DNA of 64,000 nt, taken from positions 1 through 64,000 of the forward strand of contig CAMVNG010000001.1 in assembly GCA_947168815.1 (NCBI GenBank), given 5' to 3'. This stretch comes from an uncultured bacterium (GTDB taxonomy: Bacteria > Patescibacteriota > Gracilibacteria > Absconditabacterales > Absconditicoccaceae). Position numbers and translations under genes: made by a program. The notes beneath the pieces were generated by a model. The model did no database searches, was not told the DNA's origin, and saw only the letters and a list, made by a program, of their open reading frames with translations. Below, in pieces: positions 48,302-60,771 of this stretch; the first letter of the stretch is position 1; every line of letters starts with the position of its first letter.

Positions 48302-49452
48302 ATTACTTTCCACAATAGTGGAATATCTATCTCCTCCCTACTAATTCATCAATGATTTCAAAGAATAGGTTTCCTCTCCTGTCCTAAAACACTATCAACT
48401 AAAATATAATTTTCTTTCATAACAAGAATATAATCTCAAATCCTATCTAAGAATCCTTTATGAATTTCTCAAGTTCAAAACCATCAATTATCTAATAAAT
48501 CTTTACTCTTATAACAATCACAATATTCAGAGAAATGTTCTCATACCCATTTCTCAAACTCTTCTCCTCTACCTACCTTAACATGACAAAAAGCAGCTCT
48601 AGTTTCTCAAGCCAAAGGCATAGAAAGCATATCAACAAATTCTGGATAATCCTCTGCCTTTATATTTCTCTCTGGTATTGAGTCAATCATTCAATGATCT
48701 GCTGTTAATAATAACAAAGTATTTGTTCCCTCAATTTCTTTTACCAATTCATCTAAACACTTAAATAAATGCCTTGCATATTCCTTAGTTTGATTACTAT
48801 TAATTCAATTTGCATGACACAATGAATCAAAATCTGGATCATAACAATAACAATATTTTTTATTCTTAGAACCCTTAATAACCTCTTTTAATTTTTTACA
48901 TAAATCAGAAAAATCACTACATCATATTCTAGTAGCATGCTTACTAAAAGATCTAGAATATTCAGAAGTTACTAAATTAAATCTATTAAAATAACAATTC
49001 TCCCTCTCAGAAGACTCATATATTGAAGGCGTATCATAATAATAGCTACAATCAGTTTTAATACTTAATTCAACTCATGTTCTTGTAGCAAAAGGTAAAA
49101 GTGCTGTTACGACACCAATCTCTTTTAAATAAGCATACCATCAAGGTAATCAATGCTCTTGAGGTGTCTTTCAAGTAGCTAAACTCGTTAATGCAGGAGC
49201 TGTAGCTGAAGGAAAAATTGGATGAATAACCTGATGATTATAAACCCCTAATTCATTAGAAAAATATTTTTCAAGAAAATGATAAGCAAATCAATCAATA
49301 ACAAACAAAATAACTGAATCAAAATTCTTAATATAAGATGAAGGCAAACTTCATAATTCAGGATGATTACTTTTTAAAGAAGAAAATGCATTAATTAAAG
49401 AAGCAAGTAAATTCACTGTATTATCTTTATCATAATTAATTGGAGAATGCAT
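48298..49452 (-). CDS. alkaline phosphatase-superfamily phosphodiesterase/pyrophosphatase
   Basis: A 384-residue protein. Motifs: ILFVIDGFAYHFLEKY (metal Asp, D-G-), HPIFPSATAPALTSLATGKTPQEHGLPG (nucleophile Thr/Ser), and LLLLTADHGMIDS (D-H-G) near residue 255, with a late GNHGG. This is the type I phosphodiesterase / nucleotide pyrophosphatase layout (PF01663). No signal peptide, so it acts in the cytoplasm. It is the last gene of a minus-strand operon that starts with a radical SAM-PHP fusion. Confidence 0.85.
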
Positions 49453-49479
49453 TGATTCGATAATATAGAAAATAAAAGA

Positions 49480-50070
49480 CTAATTAACTATTTTTCATCT
49501 CATTTTCTCATAAACTATTCTCGCCAATCACATTGAAAAACTATACATTTGAGAATTAGAAATATAAGGAATTTTTTCAATACTTTTTCATTCCTCTCAA
49601 AACTTAGAAAAAAATCTTTGATAAGATAGCTCAAGTGGAAATACTAATCCACTCTCAGCCTTCAACACATCATCTAAACAAAACTCATACAAAAAACTTA
49701 TTTTATTTAAACCTCAAATCTCTTTAATTTTATAATAGTTATAAGTAGACATCTTACTATCACCAGACACATAATAATCTCACTTCTTTCACTCTAAATT
49801 AACCTCATCACTAAACAAAACAATAGCAGGCAACCATCATAAATTTTCTCCATAAAAATCAGAAAAACAATGGACTGAATTTTCAAGCATAACCTTCTGA
49901 GCTTCCAAAGAAATCCCATGACATATACTAACTCCTAAAGTAAACAAAAATTGATCCCATTGAAAATCATCAAAAGGAATTTCAAAAACAGCAGAAGTTA
50001 ATCTTTTCAATCAATAATTACTCACCTCCTCTACATATCTTTTTTGTGTTGAGTATAAGAATTGCTTCAT
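49480..50070 (-). CDS. unknown 196-residue protein in the radical SAM operon
   Basis: MKQFLYSTQKRYVEEVSNYGLKRL... is a soluble protein with several aromatic residues (DFQWDQFLFTLG, CFSDFYGENLGWLPAIVLFSDE). It overlaps the upstream kinase-like gene by 40 bases in another frame, a sign of translational coupling. No recognised family; possibly an enzyme specific to this pathway. Confidence 0.65.
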
Positions 50071-50957
50071 TGATAAAGCCTTTGCATACGATTATAAAAA
50101 TCATGCATCATCGCAACCTCCTTAGAATTCTTAGGATAATGCAAGCTCACTAAAAACTTATAAATATCATATCATGAACGCCTATATTCCTTTAATTTTT
50201 CTTTTGAATATCATAATGTTTCAAGAAAAAACTTTCTAAATTCATCATACCAATAAATATCTCAAATATGATGACACAATAAAAGAATACTGAATATAAG
50301 TTTTCAAATATCTTCATCTTCATTTCCCTCCTTAATCTGTGGATCAAGAAGCATAACTTCACCTCAAGAAATAAAAAGATTATCCATCTTTAAATCTCAA
50401 TAAACGAGTCCATTCTTATAGAGTTCATCCAAAGAATCGATAAGTTTTTTTAATGAAACAAATAATTCTGATGAATCAACATCTTGATGTCACTCAGAAA
50501 TAAAAGTTCATAAATCCTTTCATTCTATATAAGGTGTAATCAAAAGATTATCAATTAATTGTACTTGAGTATCATCAATAGTTGAGATTCATAATGCATT
50601 TAATTTCTTATAATCCTCATATTGTTTACTAATAATATCTGTACATTTATTCTCTTTTAAAAGAGTATTAAATTTTTCTTTATCCTCTAAATAGACTCTA
50701 AAATTAGACCAAATACTTCTATCTCAAAGATTAGTCTTCACCACATATTTTTTTCATCAAGAACGATATCTAAAAACCCGATTTGTGAAATTATAATCGT
50801 TATTAATTAACTGCAAGTCAGTAACCTCTCAAAAATTCTCCACTAACAAGTCATTTATATGTTTTTTTACCAAAGAAACAAACTCTTGAAAACGTCAATC
50901 CATTTTCTCTTGCTCATGAATATTCATCTCTTCAGCAATTACTGTTGTTTCTTTCAT
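50031..50957 (-). CDS. kinase-like phosphotransferase (APH/choline kinase fold)
   Basis: A 308-residue protein. N-lobe: NDYNFTNRVFRYRSGGKKYVVKTN (nucleotide loop and Lys). C-lobe: a linker LLITPYIEGKDL, the catalytic loop LVYGDLKMDNLFI (G/H-D-L-K-x-D-N) and the metal motif VMLLDPQI. This is the eukaryotic-like/aminoglycoside phosphotransferase fold, in which small hydroxyl metabolites such as choline, sugars or nucleosides are phosphorylated. The usual His of HGD is Tyr here (VYGDLK). It sits between HAD phosphatases and the phosphodiesterase-like enzyme. Confidence 0.75.
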
Positions 50958-51592
50958 CAGAGTAAAAACAATAATAAAGAATTAATATCTTCATAGATAA
51001 ATTCTTCAGTTAATCATTCTTTTATAAAATCTTCTGCACTTGTATATCATGTTAATACAGCATAAAAAGCTACTCAAGCATCTCTAGCTGCATAATAATC
51101 AACTAGGGCATCTCATATATAAATTATTTCAGATACATCAACTCCTAACATTTCTAATACTTGTGTAAACACAAGTGGATTAGGTTTTTTATACTGCATA
51201 TTTCATGAATGGAAGATAACAGAACACTGATCTTTTATTCAAAGATAGTCTAATTTTTCAATAGTCTTAACCTCAGGTCCATTCGTTAAAACTCAATATT
51301 TATATCATAGTCCAGCTAATTCCTCAAGATATGTAACATCAATAAATTTCTTTTTAAGCATTGTCTTTTTTAATTCATTATAATGCTGTTTTGCATTTTC
51401 AACACTATCATATTCACCAAAAAAATGTTCAATATTCTTATCAAAATCTCATCACATATACTGCTCTAAAAATTCATTTTGATCTATATTTTCAATTCAA
51501 TACTGTTTACCTAATGCTAAAAAGATAGAATATGAATTCATAAAGGTTTCTAATAAAGTATCATCAATATCAAATATCAAATATTTTCACAT
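50939..51592 (-). CDS. HAD-superfamily hydrolase A
   Basis: A 217-residue protein. Motif I LIFDIDDTLLETF, motif II VLTNGP, motif III with KKPNPLVF, and motif IV IIYIGDALVDYYAARDAG: the phosphoglycolate phosphatase/beta-phosphoglucomutase-like class with a helical cap. It overlaps the kinase-like gene by 19 bases. The paralogue lies next door (51596). Confidence 0.88.
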
Positions 51593-51595
51593 AGT

Positions 51596-52222
51596 TTAAA
51601 GATTATCAAGTAAACTTATAACATCCTTATATATAAATTTGCTATTGAGTCAAGCATTAATAAAATCATCAAATTTCGTAAATCACGTAAGCATAGCATA
51701 AAAACAAATCCCCGCATCTCTAGCTGAATAATAATCCTCCAATGAATCTCCAATAAAAATAATTTCATTAAATTTCCCTTTAACTCCTTCAAAAACCTTA
51801 GGAGAAGGTTTCTTATACTGCATATTATCTCAATGAAAAATCAAAGAACAATCATCTTTAATTCATAAAAAATCTAACTTTTTCGTCGTTTTTTCTTCAT
51901 TTCAATTAGTAAGAATACCTATTAAATATCACTTATCATTCAAGGAATTAAAAATAGTTTTTATATTATCATATATTGCATCATAAGGAACAACCTCTCA
52001 AGCTTCTTTATAATATTTCATATATAAATCAGAAGAAATTTCTGGAATCAATATGCTCGCCATCTCAGTAATTGATTTTTTTCAATAATAAGAAAAATAT
52101 AAATCATAATCAGTTAACGGAACTCAACATTTCTCACATATTAAACAATGTTTTTTATACGCATTTTTAGAGGTATAAAGCAAAGTATCATCAATATCAA
52201 AAAGGATTAATTTAGCATTCAT
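51596..52222 (-). CDS. HAD-superfamily hydrolase B
   Basis: A 208-residue protein and paralogue of the 50939 product. Motif I LILFDIDDTLLYTS, motif II ILTNGN, KKPSPKVF and IIFIGDSLEDYYSARDAG. The two share the unusual segment G(N/D)NMQYKKP. Keeping two related phosphatases side by side suggests that two different phosphorylated intermediates are handled. It overlaps the radical SAM gene by 11 bases. Confidence 0.88.
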
Positions 52223-54278
52223 TTTCTTGGAATACATTATAAATTCTCTCATATTCATATTCCGTTAATCAAAAAGTTCATGGATAAATATCATAGAATT
52301 CTGGTCTACTTTTAGGTTTTCAATGATAATCACTTCATCATACAACTAATAACATCCATTCATTAACTGCTTTTTCTAAAATTCTTTTTGTTTCTGGAAT
52401 ATGTGTTTTATGATACACTTCAATTCAATCTAAACCTAATTCTTTTAACCTCCAAATTTCTCTTAACAAATGCTTATAATCAATTCATACATTAGTACTT
52501 TTTCATCAAAAAGGTCTATCCCATCAAGGATGAGCCAATCAACAAATTCATCAAAGTTCTTTAACAAGAGGAATAATCTCCTCTGCTCTCAAATATTCAC
52601 TATACGTTTCCTCCTCTGAAATCTGAGAAAGATATTTTTCTTTAACAAGATCAATTTCTTCTCAAGTAATCTGTGAAATATATTTAGCAAGACAAGACCT
52701 TGTCATCAATTGCTTATATGGAGTTTCATACGTTCAATCAGGAGTAATTCCTTTTAACATTTCATCAAAATCAGGTAATTCAAATCACTGTGATTGTAAC
52801 TTTTTTACTTGATCATAGAAAAAAGAATTTTTAATCTCTAATGGTTTTCTAATCTTCTCTAAAAAGTTTTTATCTAATAATCATTTTCAATAACAAAGAA
52901 GATGATGCTTTCTATCAGGAGTATTTCAATCAGGATGAGTCACCACATTAACTTCTATTCAAGGGAAAGGAATCTCAATTCAAAAAGATTCTGCCTGCGA
53001 AACCATCTCATCATAATTCTCAGCAACAAAATTATGTTCAGTAATACACATAGTAGAAACTTTATACTTTTTTGCCTCCTCTAAAACTTCTAAGAAAGTT
53101 TTTTTTCAATCAGAATTGATAGTATGAACATGTAAATCAACAGGAAATTGAAAATCATTCTCTTCCAACTTTTTCTCTCTTAATTTTCTATTTTTCATCA
53201 TAAATACATCATAAGAAGGAGAATAATTTCATTCTTGATGTATTTCACCTGATTCAATAATTCAATCTATTAGCTTTTCTTTATCCTCTTCAAACAAAAC
53301 ATCCATTGGATCTATCCAACTTTTATAAGCAATATCATTAGGGAAATAGATTACTCTTCTTATTTTACCATCAGGATCTAACTCCTCTGAAACCTGTTCA
53401 AAATCAACACATACGTTATCTTTTACAAAAGAATGAACATGAATATCACTCTTATGTAATGAGAACTTTTCTACAAATCATTCATTTAGAAAATAAGGAG
53501 TATATTCATCAATATCTTTAACATTCTCTATTCAAAAAATAAAGAACTCAGAATTTTTAATATATTTTAATGGAGTTTTTGAATTAGAAGCAGCTCTAAA
53601 AATAAACTTATTAACTCAGTTTTCTCTTCAAAACTGAATATAATTAAAGATGTCTACTTCTGTCCATATTCAAACTTTATTTAAGAAACAACTAAACCTA
53701 ATACTACACTTATCGCTGCATCATCAAAGATACTTTATCTGTTCATGAGTTAATCAATGAAAATCTCACCAAAAATTCATAATTTTCTTATTATTTTCAT
53801 AACGATAATCAGCTAAACTTAAAGTTAATTTATTAACTCAATAAGAAATTAAAACATCAAGTAAATACTGTCCATGATAATCCATGAACAAATTAGTTCA
53901 ATTGGTATGCAATATAATATCTTTAAATTTTCACTGTAAATATTGGACCAAAGAAACAAGATAATGAGCATTAATTGTAGGTTCTCATCAAGAAATTCAA
54001 ACAGCAGATATTTCAGCAACTTGAGCAAAATCAATCACCTTTTTTAAATAATCAGTTACAGAATGTTGCTGTGATTTAGGATAAAAAGTTATTCAATTAA
54101 AACAGAACTTACATCTAGCGTTACAATATCAAGTTGTTTGAATAGTTAAAATAGCATTATTGCTGACGATAAAACGTCAACCATTATAATTAACAATCTT
54201 ACATTTTTTATACAGGACTCAATCAATTAACTTACCGTCTTCTCAAATATATTCAACAATTCCATTATTTAATGACAT
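52212..54278 (-). CDS. radical SAM - PHP phosphoesterase fusion
   Basis: A 688-residue protein. Residues ~45-290 form a radical SAM domain with QTTGYCNARCKFCFNG (CxxxCxxC iron-sulfur motif) and VGISGGEPTINAHYL (SAM-binding GGEP). Later cysteines (GGCSDKCSIRFSC) could hold an auxiliary cluster. Residues ~390-680 form a PHP domain: VDLHVHTINSDGKKTFLEVLE (HxH and D), TEHN, GIEVNVVTHPDGN, GLAHPGWD and GSDYHGKP, which together carry the metal ligands of PolIIIA-type/histidinol-phosphatase-like phosphoesterases. First gene of the operon. The substrate is unknown; one chain may build and then dephosphorylate a product. Confidence 0.88.
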
Positions 54279-54422
54279 AGAGCCATATTTAAATAATATA
54301 AATAGCTGCACTAATATATTATCAAAAGTCATATCACTAATCAAGAAGAATTACATTATTTATTGACTTTTTATAGAAAGAAAACTATACCTTAGTTGTT
54401 TTATTATTTATTCATAACAAGC

Positions 54423-55265
54423 ATGAATAATAAAGTAAGATCTGATAGCAATAATTCAAGCAATTCATTCTCTAAAACACTTAGAAATGGACTTATAGCT
54501 ACATCTTTATTATTTGCACTTTGATCACAACCAGCAGAATCAAAAACTGTTGAAAAGAATATGAATAAAATAGAAATGACAACAGATAAAGCTGCCACAC
54601 CCATAATTGAAAACGTAGAACAACAATCTACTCCCAATTATATGAAACAAGTTGAAGCTTGAGTAAAAAAATATTATCCACAATATGCTGATTATTTTAA
54701 AACCACAATAGAACTTATCAATACAGTACCAGAAAATATAAAAAGTAAAATAAACTATTTAATGCACGATAATTTTGATCTCTTTGAAGACGATATTACA
54801 ACAGAAAAAGATAAAATAGCAACAATTCTAATGTTCTACGAAACTTTTTTTGGGAAAAACTATTTCTCAAATCAAAATGACGTTAAAGTAATTTCAAAAG
54901 AATTATGATACGATATTAGATATTCAGCAGCAAAAGAAATAAATTCATGATTCACAAAAAACATGGGAAAAAAATATCAAGAAATAATGCAAATTGAACT
55001 AGAAGTCCTAAACGAAAAAAAAATCCAAAATGAAAAATGGGAAAAATGAAATAACTCACCAGAAGTAATACAACAAGACATAGAAAAAACATTAATGATT
55101 CGATCAAAACTATTCGATAAAAATCTTATAGAATGGAATAACATAAAAGATATTAAAGCCATCCAAACAGACGTAAAAAACTATATCGAAATATGTAATA
55201 AAACATGAAAAAAACCAAGCCCAATTTGACAAAAATTCATTGATGAATATAATAAGATTAAGTAA
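54423..55265 (+). CDS. probably secreted 280-residue helical protein
   Basis: A polar, Ser/Asn-rich start precedes a hydrophobic segment (NGLIATSLLFALGSQPAES) that looks like a signal peptide after a long n-region. The rest is helical and charged (NYMKQVEAGVKKYYPQYADYF...). No family is recognised. It is 35 bases upstream of the 55301 gene and likely co-transcribed. Confidence 0.6.
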
Positions 55266-55300
55266 TTCTAACTTAATCTTTAAAAACATTTTTGAGGGCA

Positions 55301-57445
55301 ATGGATTCAATAGATAATAATCAATTGCAAAACGAAAGTTTAGAAACAAAATTAAACAATTTTTTTTCTAATATAGAATTTTCTGAAAATCAAAAAACTA
55401 GAATAATAGAATGTATCAACAAATATAATGAGAAAAATCAGGAAAACTCCGAAGAGGAGAATATTCAAACAGCATTAAGAAAGATAAAAAGATACATAAA
55501 AAAAGAAGGACTCGAAAAAGCAATATCAATGTTTGAAAACGAAATAAATCCAAATAACGACCCAATTACTTGAAAAAAAGTTGAAGAAACTATTATACCT
55601 GAAACAAATACTGAAATAAACCAAACAAATAATACAACTGATAACCTAACTGATCTCTGAGATATAAATAAAACAGAAACATGAGAAAAAAACGTTGAAG
55701 AAATTAAAAAAGCACTAGAAAAAGCATACAGCTCAGTAGATGACAAATATAAATTCTCTCCAAACCAAGAACAAGAGAGAAAATCAAAAATAGAATCACT
55801 ATCTCCTACTGTAAAATCAAAACTTAAAGAAGCAAATGTTCCTGAAGAACAATATGCTGACTACCTTTTAACAAGAGATAGAATTCCTCTTTCAGATACT
55901 TCATCAACAACTCAAGACTTCTTACAATCTTTAAGAGATTTTGAAGATACTCTATGATTAAGAGAAGAAACAAAATGAGGACTTCCACTAACTTATAGTG
56001 AATCAACTTTCACAGATAATGAAGATCTAAATAATTTCAGAGAAACAGATTCAAGAATAAATAATATCAATACAAATCTATCATATTTTTGAGAAAACAT
56101 AGACCTTGAAAATGAATATTCACCAACAAAAATTCAAAATATCATTCAAAAATATAAACACTTAGAAGGAATCTATAACTGAACAAACTATATTCAAAAT
56201 CCAGAAAAATTTGAAATACTTAGTAAAAAAATGAATGAATTACTAAGTAATCCAGATGAAATTCTAAGTAATAAAGCAGATATTAGAGACTATATTCAAG
56301 AACTAGAAAATTCAAATCAATGGATTACAAAATTCATACAATGATCTGCAGCACAAGCACCTTATCTAGGATTAATTAATTACCTAGATTCTTATGAAGA
56401 TCCATGAGAACAAAATTTTGCTAATAAATTCAGTAATTTAAATATCGATCTTACACAAGACCCAGATGATGAAACAATGAATATTAAGGGTATCATTGAC
56501 TGAAATCCAATAACCTTCTTTTATCATTTTAGCGAATGAAAAACTAATCTAGAATGTGATGATATTCTTAAAAAAGACTGAATATACAAAGAAGGTGAAG
56601 ACAATACAAAATGGAGATCAGATTTAAATATTGATATGCCTAGTCTACAAGACATTATTAAAAACTTAGAAGATATCCCAGCAGAAAAATACCAAGATAT
56701 TTTAACATCAAGTAACAATATAAAAGAGTTTCAAACCTGAATTTGGAATCTTGTTTGAGATGCCGTTAAAGACAGTTTTGCAGATGACGAAAATATTAAA
56801 AATCGTTTATCACGTTACACAGAAAAGAATCTAACCTCTCAATCATTTATCTCAACATTCATTACAGATAACTTCAACCCCTATCTTAATGAAAAATGTA
56901 GTGAAGATAAAAATGATATGAAAGATATTCTAGAGCTCATAGATAACACTACAGAAAGAGCTAATAAATATGAACTTAGAAACCTAAAAAAATGATTTGA
57001 AGATGCTCAAGAAATCCTCAATAAAACTCCAGAAGAAATTCAAAAAATAAAAGATCCAGTAGTAAGAGATAATTTCCTAGGTCTAAAAAATGCAATGCTT
57101 TCATGAAAAAATGAAGAATGGGAAAAGAATTTTATCAACTTCTTCAATCTTTTCAAATATAAAGAAGTAGACCATCCAGATTATAAAATCAATATTGATG
57201 ACTTTAACAAATTCATAAATCTTTCAAAAAAGACAATAAATACTAACGAGAATGATTTAAATACCTTCTCTCCAGAATTCCAAGAAAAATATAAAGAATT
57301 AAATAATCCAACAGAAAAAAAAGCTCAAGACATTGAAACTATTCACAATGAAGAAGAAGAAAATGAAGCTAAAGATCCTAGAACTTTAGAAGCCATCGAA
57401 TCAGAAATTAACAAAACTTTTGAAGCAACTGAAGAGAATGTCTAA
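55301..57445 (+). CDS. large acidic helical protein of unknown function
   Basis: A 714-residue, Asn/Glu/Lys-rich protein without signal peptide or membrane span. The start at ATG 55301 is preferred over an in-frame TTG at 55292; a purine stretch GAGGG lies just upstream. Coiled-coil-like and disordered segments alternate (NIQTALRKIKRYIKKEGLEKA; KYKHLEGIYNGTNYIQNPE). The end overlaps the convergent tex gene by three bases. No recognised domain. Confidence 0.6.
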
Positions 57446-59706
57446 GAAAATGTAATATTTCATCATAACGTAAATCAAGAATCATCGCTCCTTTCTTTTT
57501 TAGGAGCTTTTTCTTTTCTCTCAACCCTATTTACTTGATTTTCTTCTCATTTCATAGAAAGAGACAATCTTTCTTTTTCTAAATCAATATCTAACACTCT
57601 TACCGTCACTTGTTGTCAAACTTTGACAACATCGATAGAATTTTGAACGTAATAATCTGCCATTTGAGACTTATGTACTAATCAATCATTATGCAATCAA
57701 ACATCTACAAAAGCTCAAAAATCAGTAATATTTCTTACAACTCATTGTAATTTCATTCCAATTTGTACATCTTTAATATCCAAGACATCAGACTTAAAAC
57801 AAGGTTTTTCAAGCTCCTCTCTTGGATCTAATCATGGTCTTTGTAATTCTTTCAAACAATCCTCCATTGTCTCAAATCAAAGTCCATACTTCTCAGCTAA
57901 TTTTTCAATCTCTCAATCAGAATACTCTTTTAAAACCATAGGTAATTTAACATCCTTTTTCTTTAATCACAATTCATTTTCTAAATAACTATAAACTTGT
58001 TTATAACAATCAGGATGAATTCAAGTCTCATCTAACACTTCTTTTCATCACTTAATTCTTAAGAAACCGATAGCTTGTTCATATGCCTTAGGTCATAATC
58101 ACTTAACTTTTTTAATTTCTTTTTTATCTTTAAATTCTCAATTTTCATCTCTATAAGCAACAATATTTTTAGCAATACTTAAAGATAATCAAGCAACATA
58201 TTGTAGCAATGTATAACTTGCAGTATTAACATCAACTCAAACAGAATTAACAATATCTTCTACCTTTTCATTTAATTTTTCTTTCAAAAACTTTTGATCT
58301 ACATCATGCTGATATTGTCAAACTCAAATAGCTTTTGGATCAATCTTAGTTAATTCAGCTAATGGATCCTGAACTCTATGTGCAATACTAATAGCTCCTC
58401 TAATAGTAACATCCAAAGAAGGATATTCTTCTTGAGCTAATTCAGAAGCAGAATAAACAGAAGCTCAAGCTTCAGAAGTAATTAAATATTGTAAACTTAA
58501 TTTATTCTTTCTAATAAAATCAGCAACAACTTTCTCAGATTCTCTAGAAGCAGTTCAATTTCATAAAACAATTAAATCAATATGATACTTCTTAACTAAA
58601 TCTAATAACGTTTGTTCAGCCTCCTCTATTTTATTTTGTGGCTCAGTAGGATAAATAACAGACTTCTCCAAAAACTTTCATGTCTTATCAACAACAGCTA
58701 ATTTACATCAAGTTCTAAAAGCTGGATCAAATCAAAGAACAGTTAACCCTTGTACAGGTGGAGTTAATAATAACTGTTTTAAATTCTCTCAGAATACTTT
58801 AATAGCAGCTTCATCAGCCCATCTCTTTTTATCTGCTCTTAATTCTCTTTCTAAAGAAGGTAATAACAATCTATCTAATCAATCATCAATTGCCTCTTGT
58901 AAATAACAAGAAGAACTCTGAGCATCACGAGGCATAAAATATTTTTTAGAATATTCATCAATTTTTTCTTTAGAAAAAGTTAATTTAACAGAAAGTTGTT
59001 TTTCTTTTTCAGCTCTAGCAATAGCCAAATAAGCATATGAAGGCATATCAGCTAATTTCTTATTATATTCTTTATAAATCTTATACACTCAATTTTCATC
59101 AAAAGTCTTAGTTGCTTTAGTTTCAAGAGCACTATGATTTTCTTCAAAACTCTTTAAATCATCTCTCAAATCAGCATGATCTGAAACTTCTTCAGCAATA
59201 ATATCTTTAGCTCATTGGATAGCCTCCTCAACATTTTCTACAGAAGTCTTCTTATCTCAAGTATCTTTAACAAACTTTTCTGCTTCTTTTTCAAACTCCC
59301 CTTTACTAAGTTTTGCAGTCTTTAAAACATTAGCCAATGGCTCTAATCATTTAGCCTTAGCAATAGTTGCTTTAGTATTCTTTTTCTCCTTAAATGGTCT
59401 ATATAAATCTTCAACCCTTGCCAACGTTTCAGCACTTAAAATCTGTTCTTTCAACTCAGGAGTTAACAATCATTTTTCATCAATTAAACGAATAACATCT
59501 TGTTTTCTTGCTTCAAGATTTTTCGTATACATATAAATCTCATAGAAATCACGCAATTGTTCATCAGTTGCTCATTTCGTCATTTCTTTACGATAACGAG
59601 CAATAAAAGGAACCGTATTCCCCTGATCTAAAAGAGAAATAATATTATTAATAACTAAGGTTTCCATTCATGTTTTTCCTCTAATCTGTTCTATCAATCA
59701 AGCCAT
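57442..59706 (-). CDS. tex: Tex-family RNA-binding transcription accessory protein
   Basis: A 754-residue protein with the Tex order: an N-terminal helical domain ([26 protein letters not shown]), the YqgF/RNase H-like domain (VLGFDPAFRTGCKLAVVD), tandem helix-hairpin-helix ([42 protein letters not shown]), and an S1 RNA-binding domain ([34 protein letters not shown], written in parts). The C-terminal tail is Lys-rich. Tex acts on transcription and structured RNA. Glycines in the conserved motifs are often TGA. Full length for the family (~750). Confidence 0.95.
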
Positions 59707-59769
59707 AACAAAAATATATAAGATTTAAAGTAGACAAATAATGTCTATATTGTCGATACATAAATATAA

Positions 59770-59961
59770 TTAGTCTTTATCCCTTATTTTAGCCAATTTA
59801 TTTTCAAATCTCTCTAATCATGGAGTAATTTGATCTGGCAATAATTGCTTTTTTTCAGGAGTTTCAGAAATAGCTTTACTCAAATCAGTCTTTTTAGTAG
59901 CCTCAACAATAGGATTCTCTAAGCTTTTAGATATTTCTTTTTTAGTATCATTTTCAGCCAT
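59770..59961 (-). CDS. 63-residue small polar protein
   Basis: MAENDTKKEISKSLENPIVEATKKTD... is short, charged and probably disordered. One TGA is read as Gly (QITPGLERFE). It lies upstream of tex on the same strand, 64 bases away. Coding is supported by a clean frame with an ATG and a code-25 glycine; no homology is known. Confidence 0.4.
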
Positions 59962-60021
59962 AAAAAAAGAGAAAAAGATAAAAAATCAAAAGTATGTTAT
60001 GTTAATAATAAAAAATTTCAA

Positions 60022-60367
60022 GATAAAAAAAAAGAACCGAGAAGAATACTTTCGGTTCGGATGGTTACACTTGAACCCCGAACAGCAGCCCTTAGAATAC
60101 AGAAGGCTTATTAATGTTAGTAAAACATTTAACCTACTAACAGTAATATACCTTATACATTTAGGACTTGAAGATCTTCCAAATTCCTTCAACACTTCCA
60201 ACAACGATTAACACTCAAAAATTCCAAAACAACACTTAAACAAAATTCGGGTTCAAGTTATTGTGATAAATTTTCGCCAATTGGGTAAGCTAATCATTTT
60301 ATCGTTCCCCACACACCTAGAACACCTAGTCTGCACAAAGAAAGTTTTTTTACTTTTGTTTAGTATT
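60022..60367 (-). ncRNA. about 346-nt structured RNA (RNA4)
   Basis: Minus-strand unit from a promoter (TTGTAA 60396-60401, N16, TAAATA 60374-60379) to a strong terminator (GAACCGA / TCGGTTC, 60033-60058, nine Ts). A long-range helix pairs CTTGAACCCG (near 60250) with CGGGGTTCAAG (near 60072), closing a large domain. The 5' part has the repeat-like AGACTAGGTGTTCTAGGTGTG. No plausible protein in either code. Its length is close to that of RNA1 and RNA3, but I see no shared sequence. Confidence 0.5.
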
Positions 60368-60379
60368 TATTTTTATTTA

Positions 60380-60676
60380 CAACTACATCATAATATTACA
60401 ATAAAAAAATACAAGAATATATCGTAAAAATCCCCTAAACCTCAGTTATCACTTTTTCTTTAAAAAATGATATAATAAGATTTACAATATAAAACAATAG
60501 GTAATAAGCGGGATAAAAAATCACAAAAATTCATGAAAATAAGCCAAAAATCATCAAAGAATAGCAAAAATTTTTAATTTTTTTCTCAATTTGAAGAAAA
60601 ATGATCATATTTTTTAAAAAAAATATTTTTAATGAACAAAAAATTTTAGAAAAAATTACACACAAAATTTAGTCAC
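60380..60676. other. AT-rich gene-free stretch
   Basis: About 300 bases, very rich in A and T, between RNA4 and the 60772 gene. I looked for DnaA boxes and found none of the TTATCCACA type. I see no gene; it may hold spacer DNA or regulatory sites. Confidence 0.5.
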
Positions 60677-60704
60677 TTGATTTTAAATCAACAAAAAATA
60701 TACT
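60677..60704 (+). promoter_or_regulatory. promoter of the 60772 gene
   Basis: TTGATT-N16-TATACT. An inverted repeat (GTTATTAAG, 13 bases, CTTAATAAC; 60711-60740) lies at the predicted transcript start and could be a 5' UTR hairpin or an operator. Confidence 0.55.
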
Positions 60705-60771
60705 ACACATGTTATTAAGTATTATTTGTTGCTTAATAACTTGTAAATAAAAAAAATAATACATCTAATTT

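Noticed and set aside
60022-60058. tRNA or tRNA-like T arm (GGGTTCAAG near 60072)
   Set aside because: No acceptor stem, D arm or CCA end is present; the segment pairs with CTTGAACCCG upstream instead.
60380-60771. Replication origin in the AT-rich stretch
   Set aside because: No DnaA boxes or iterons were found, and dnaA or dnaN are not adjacent.
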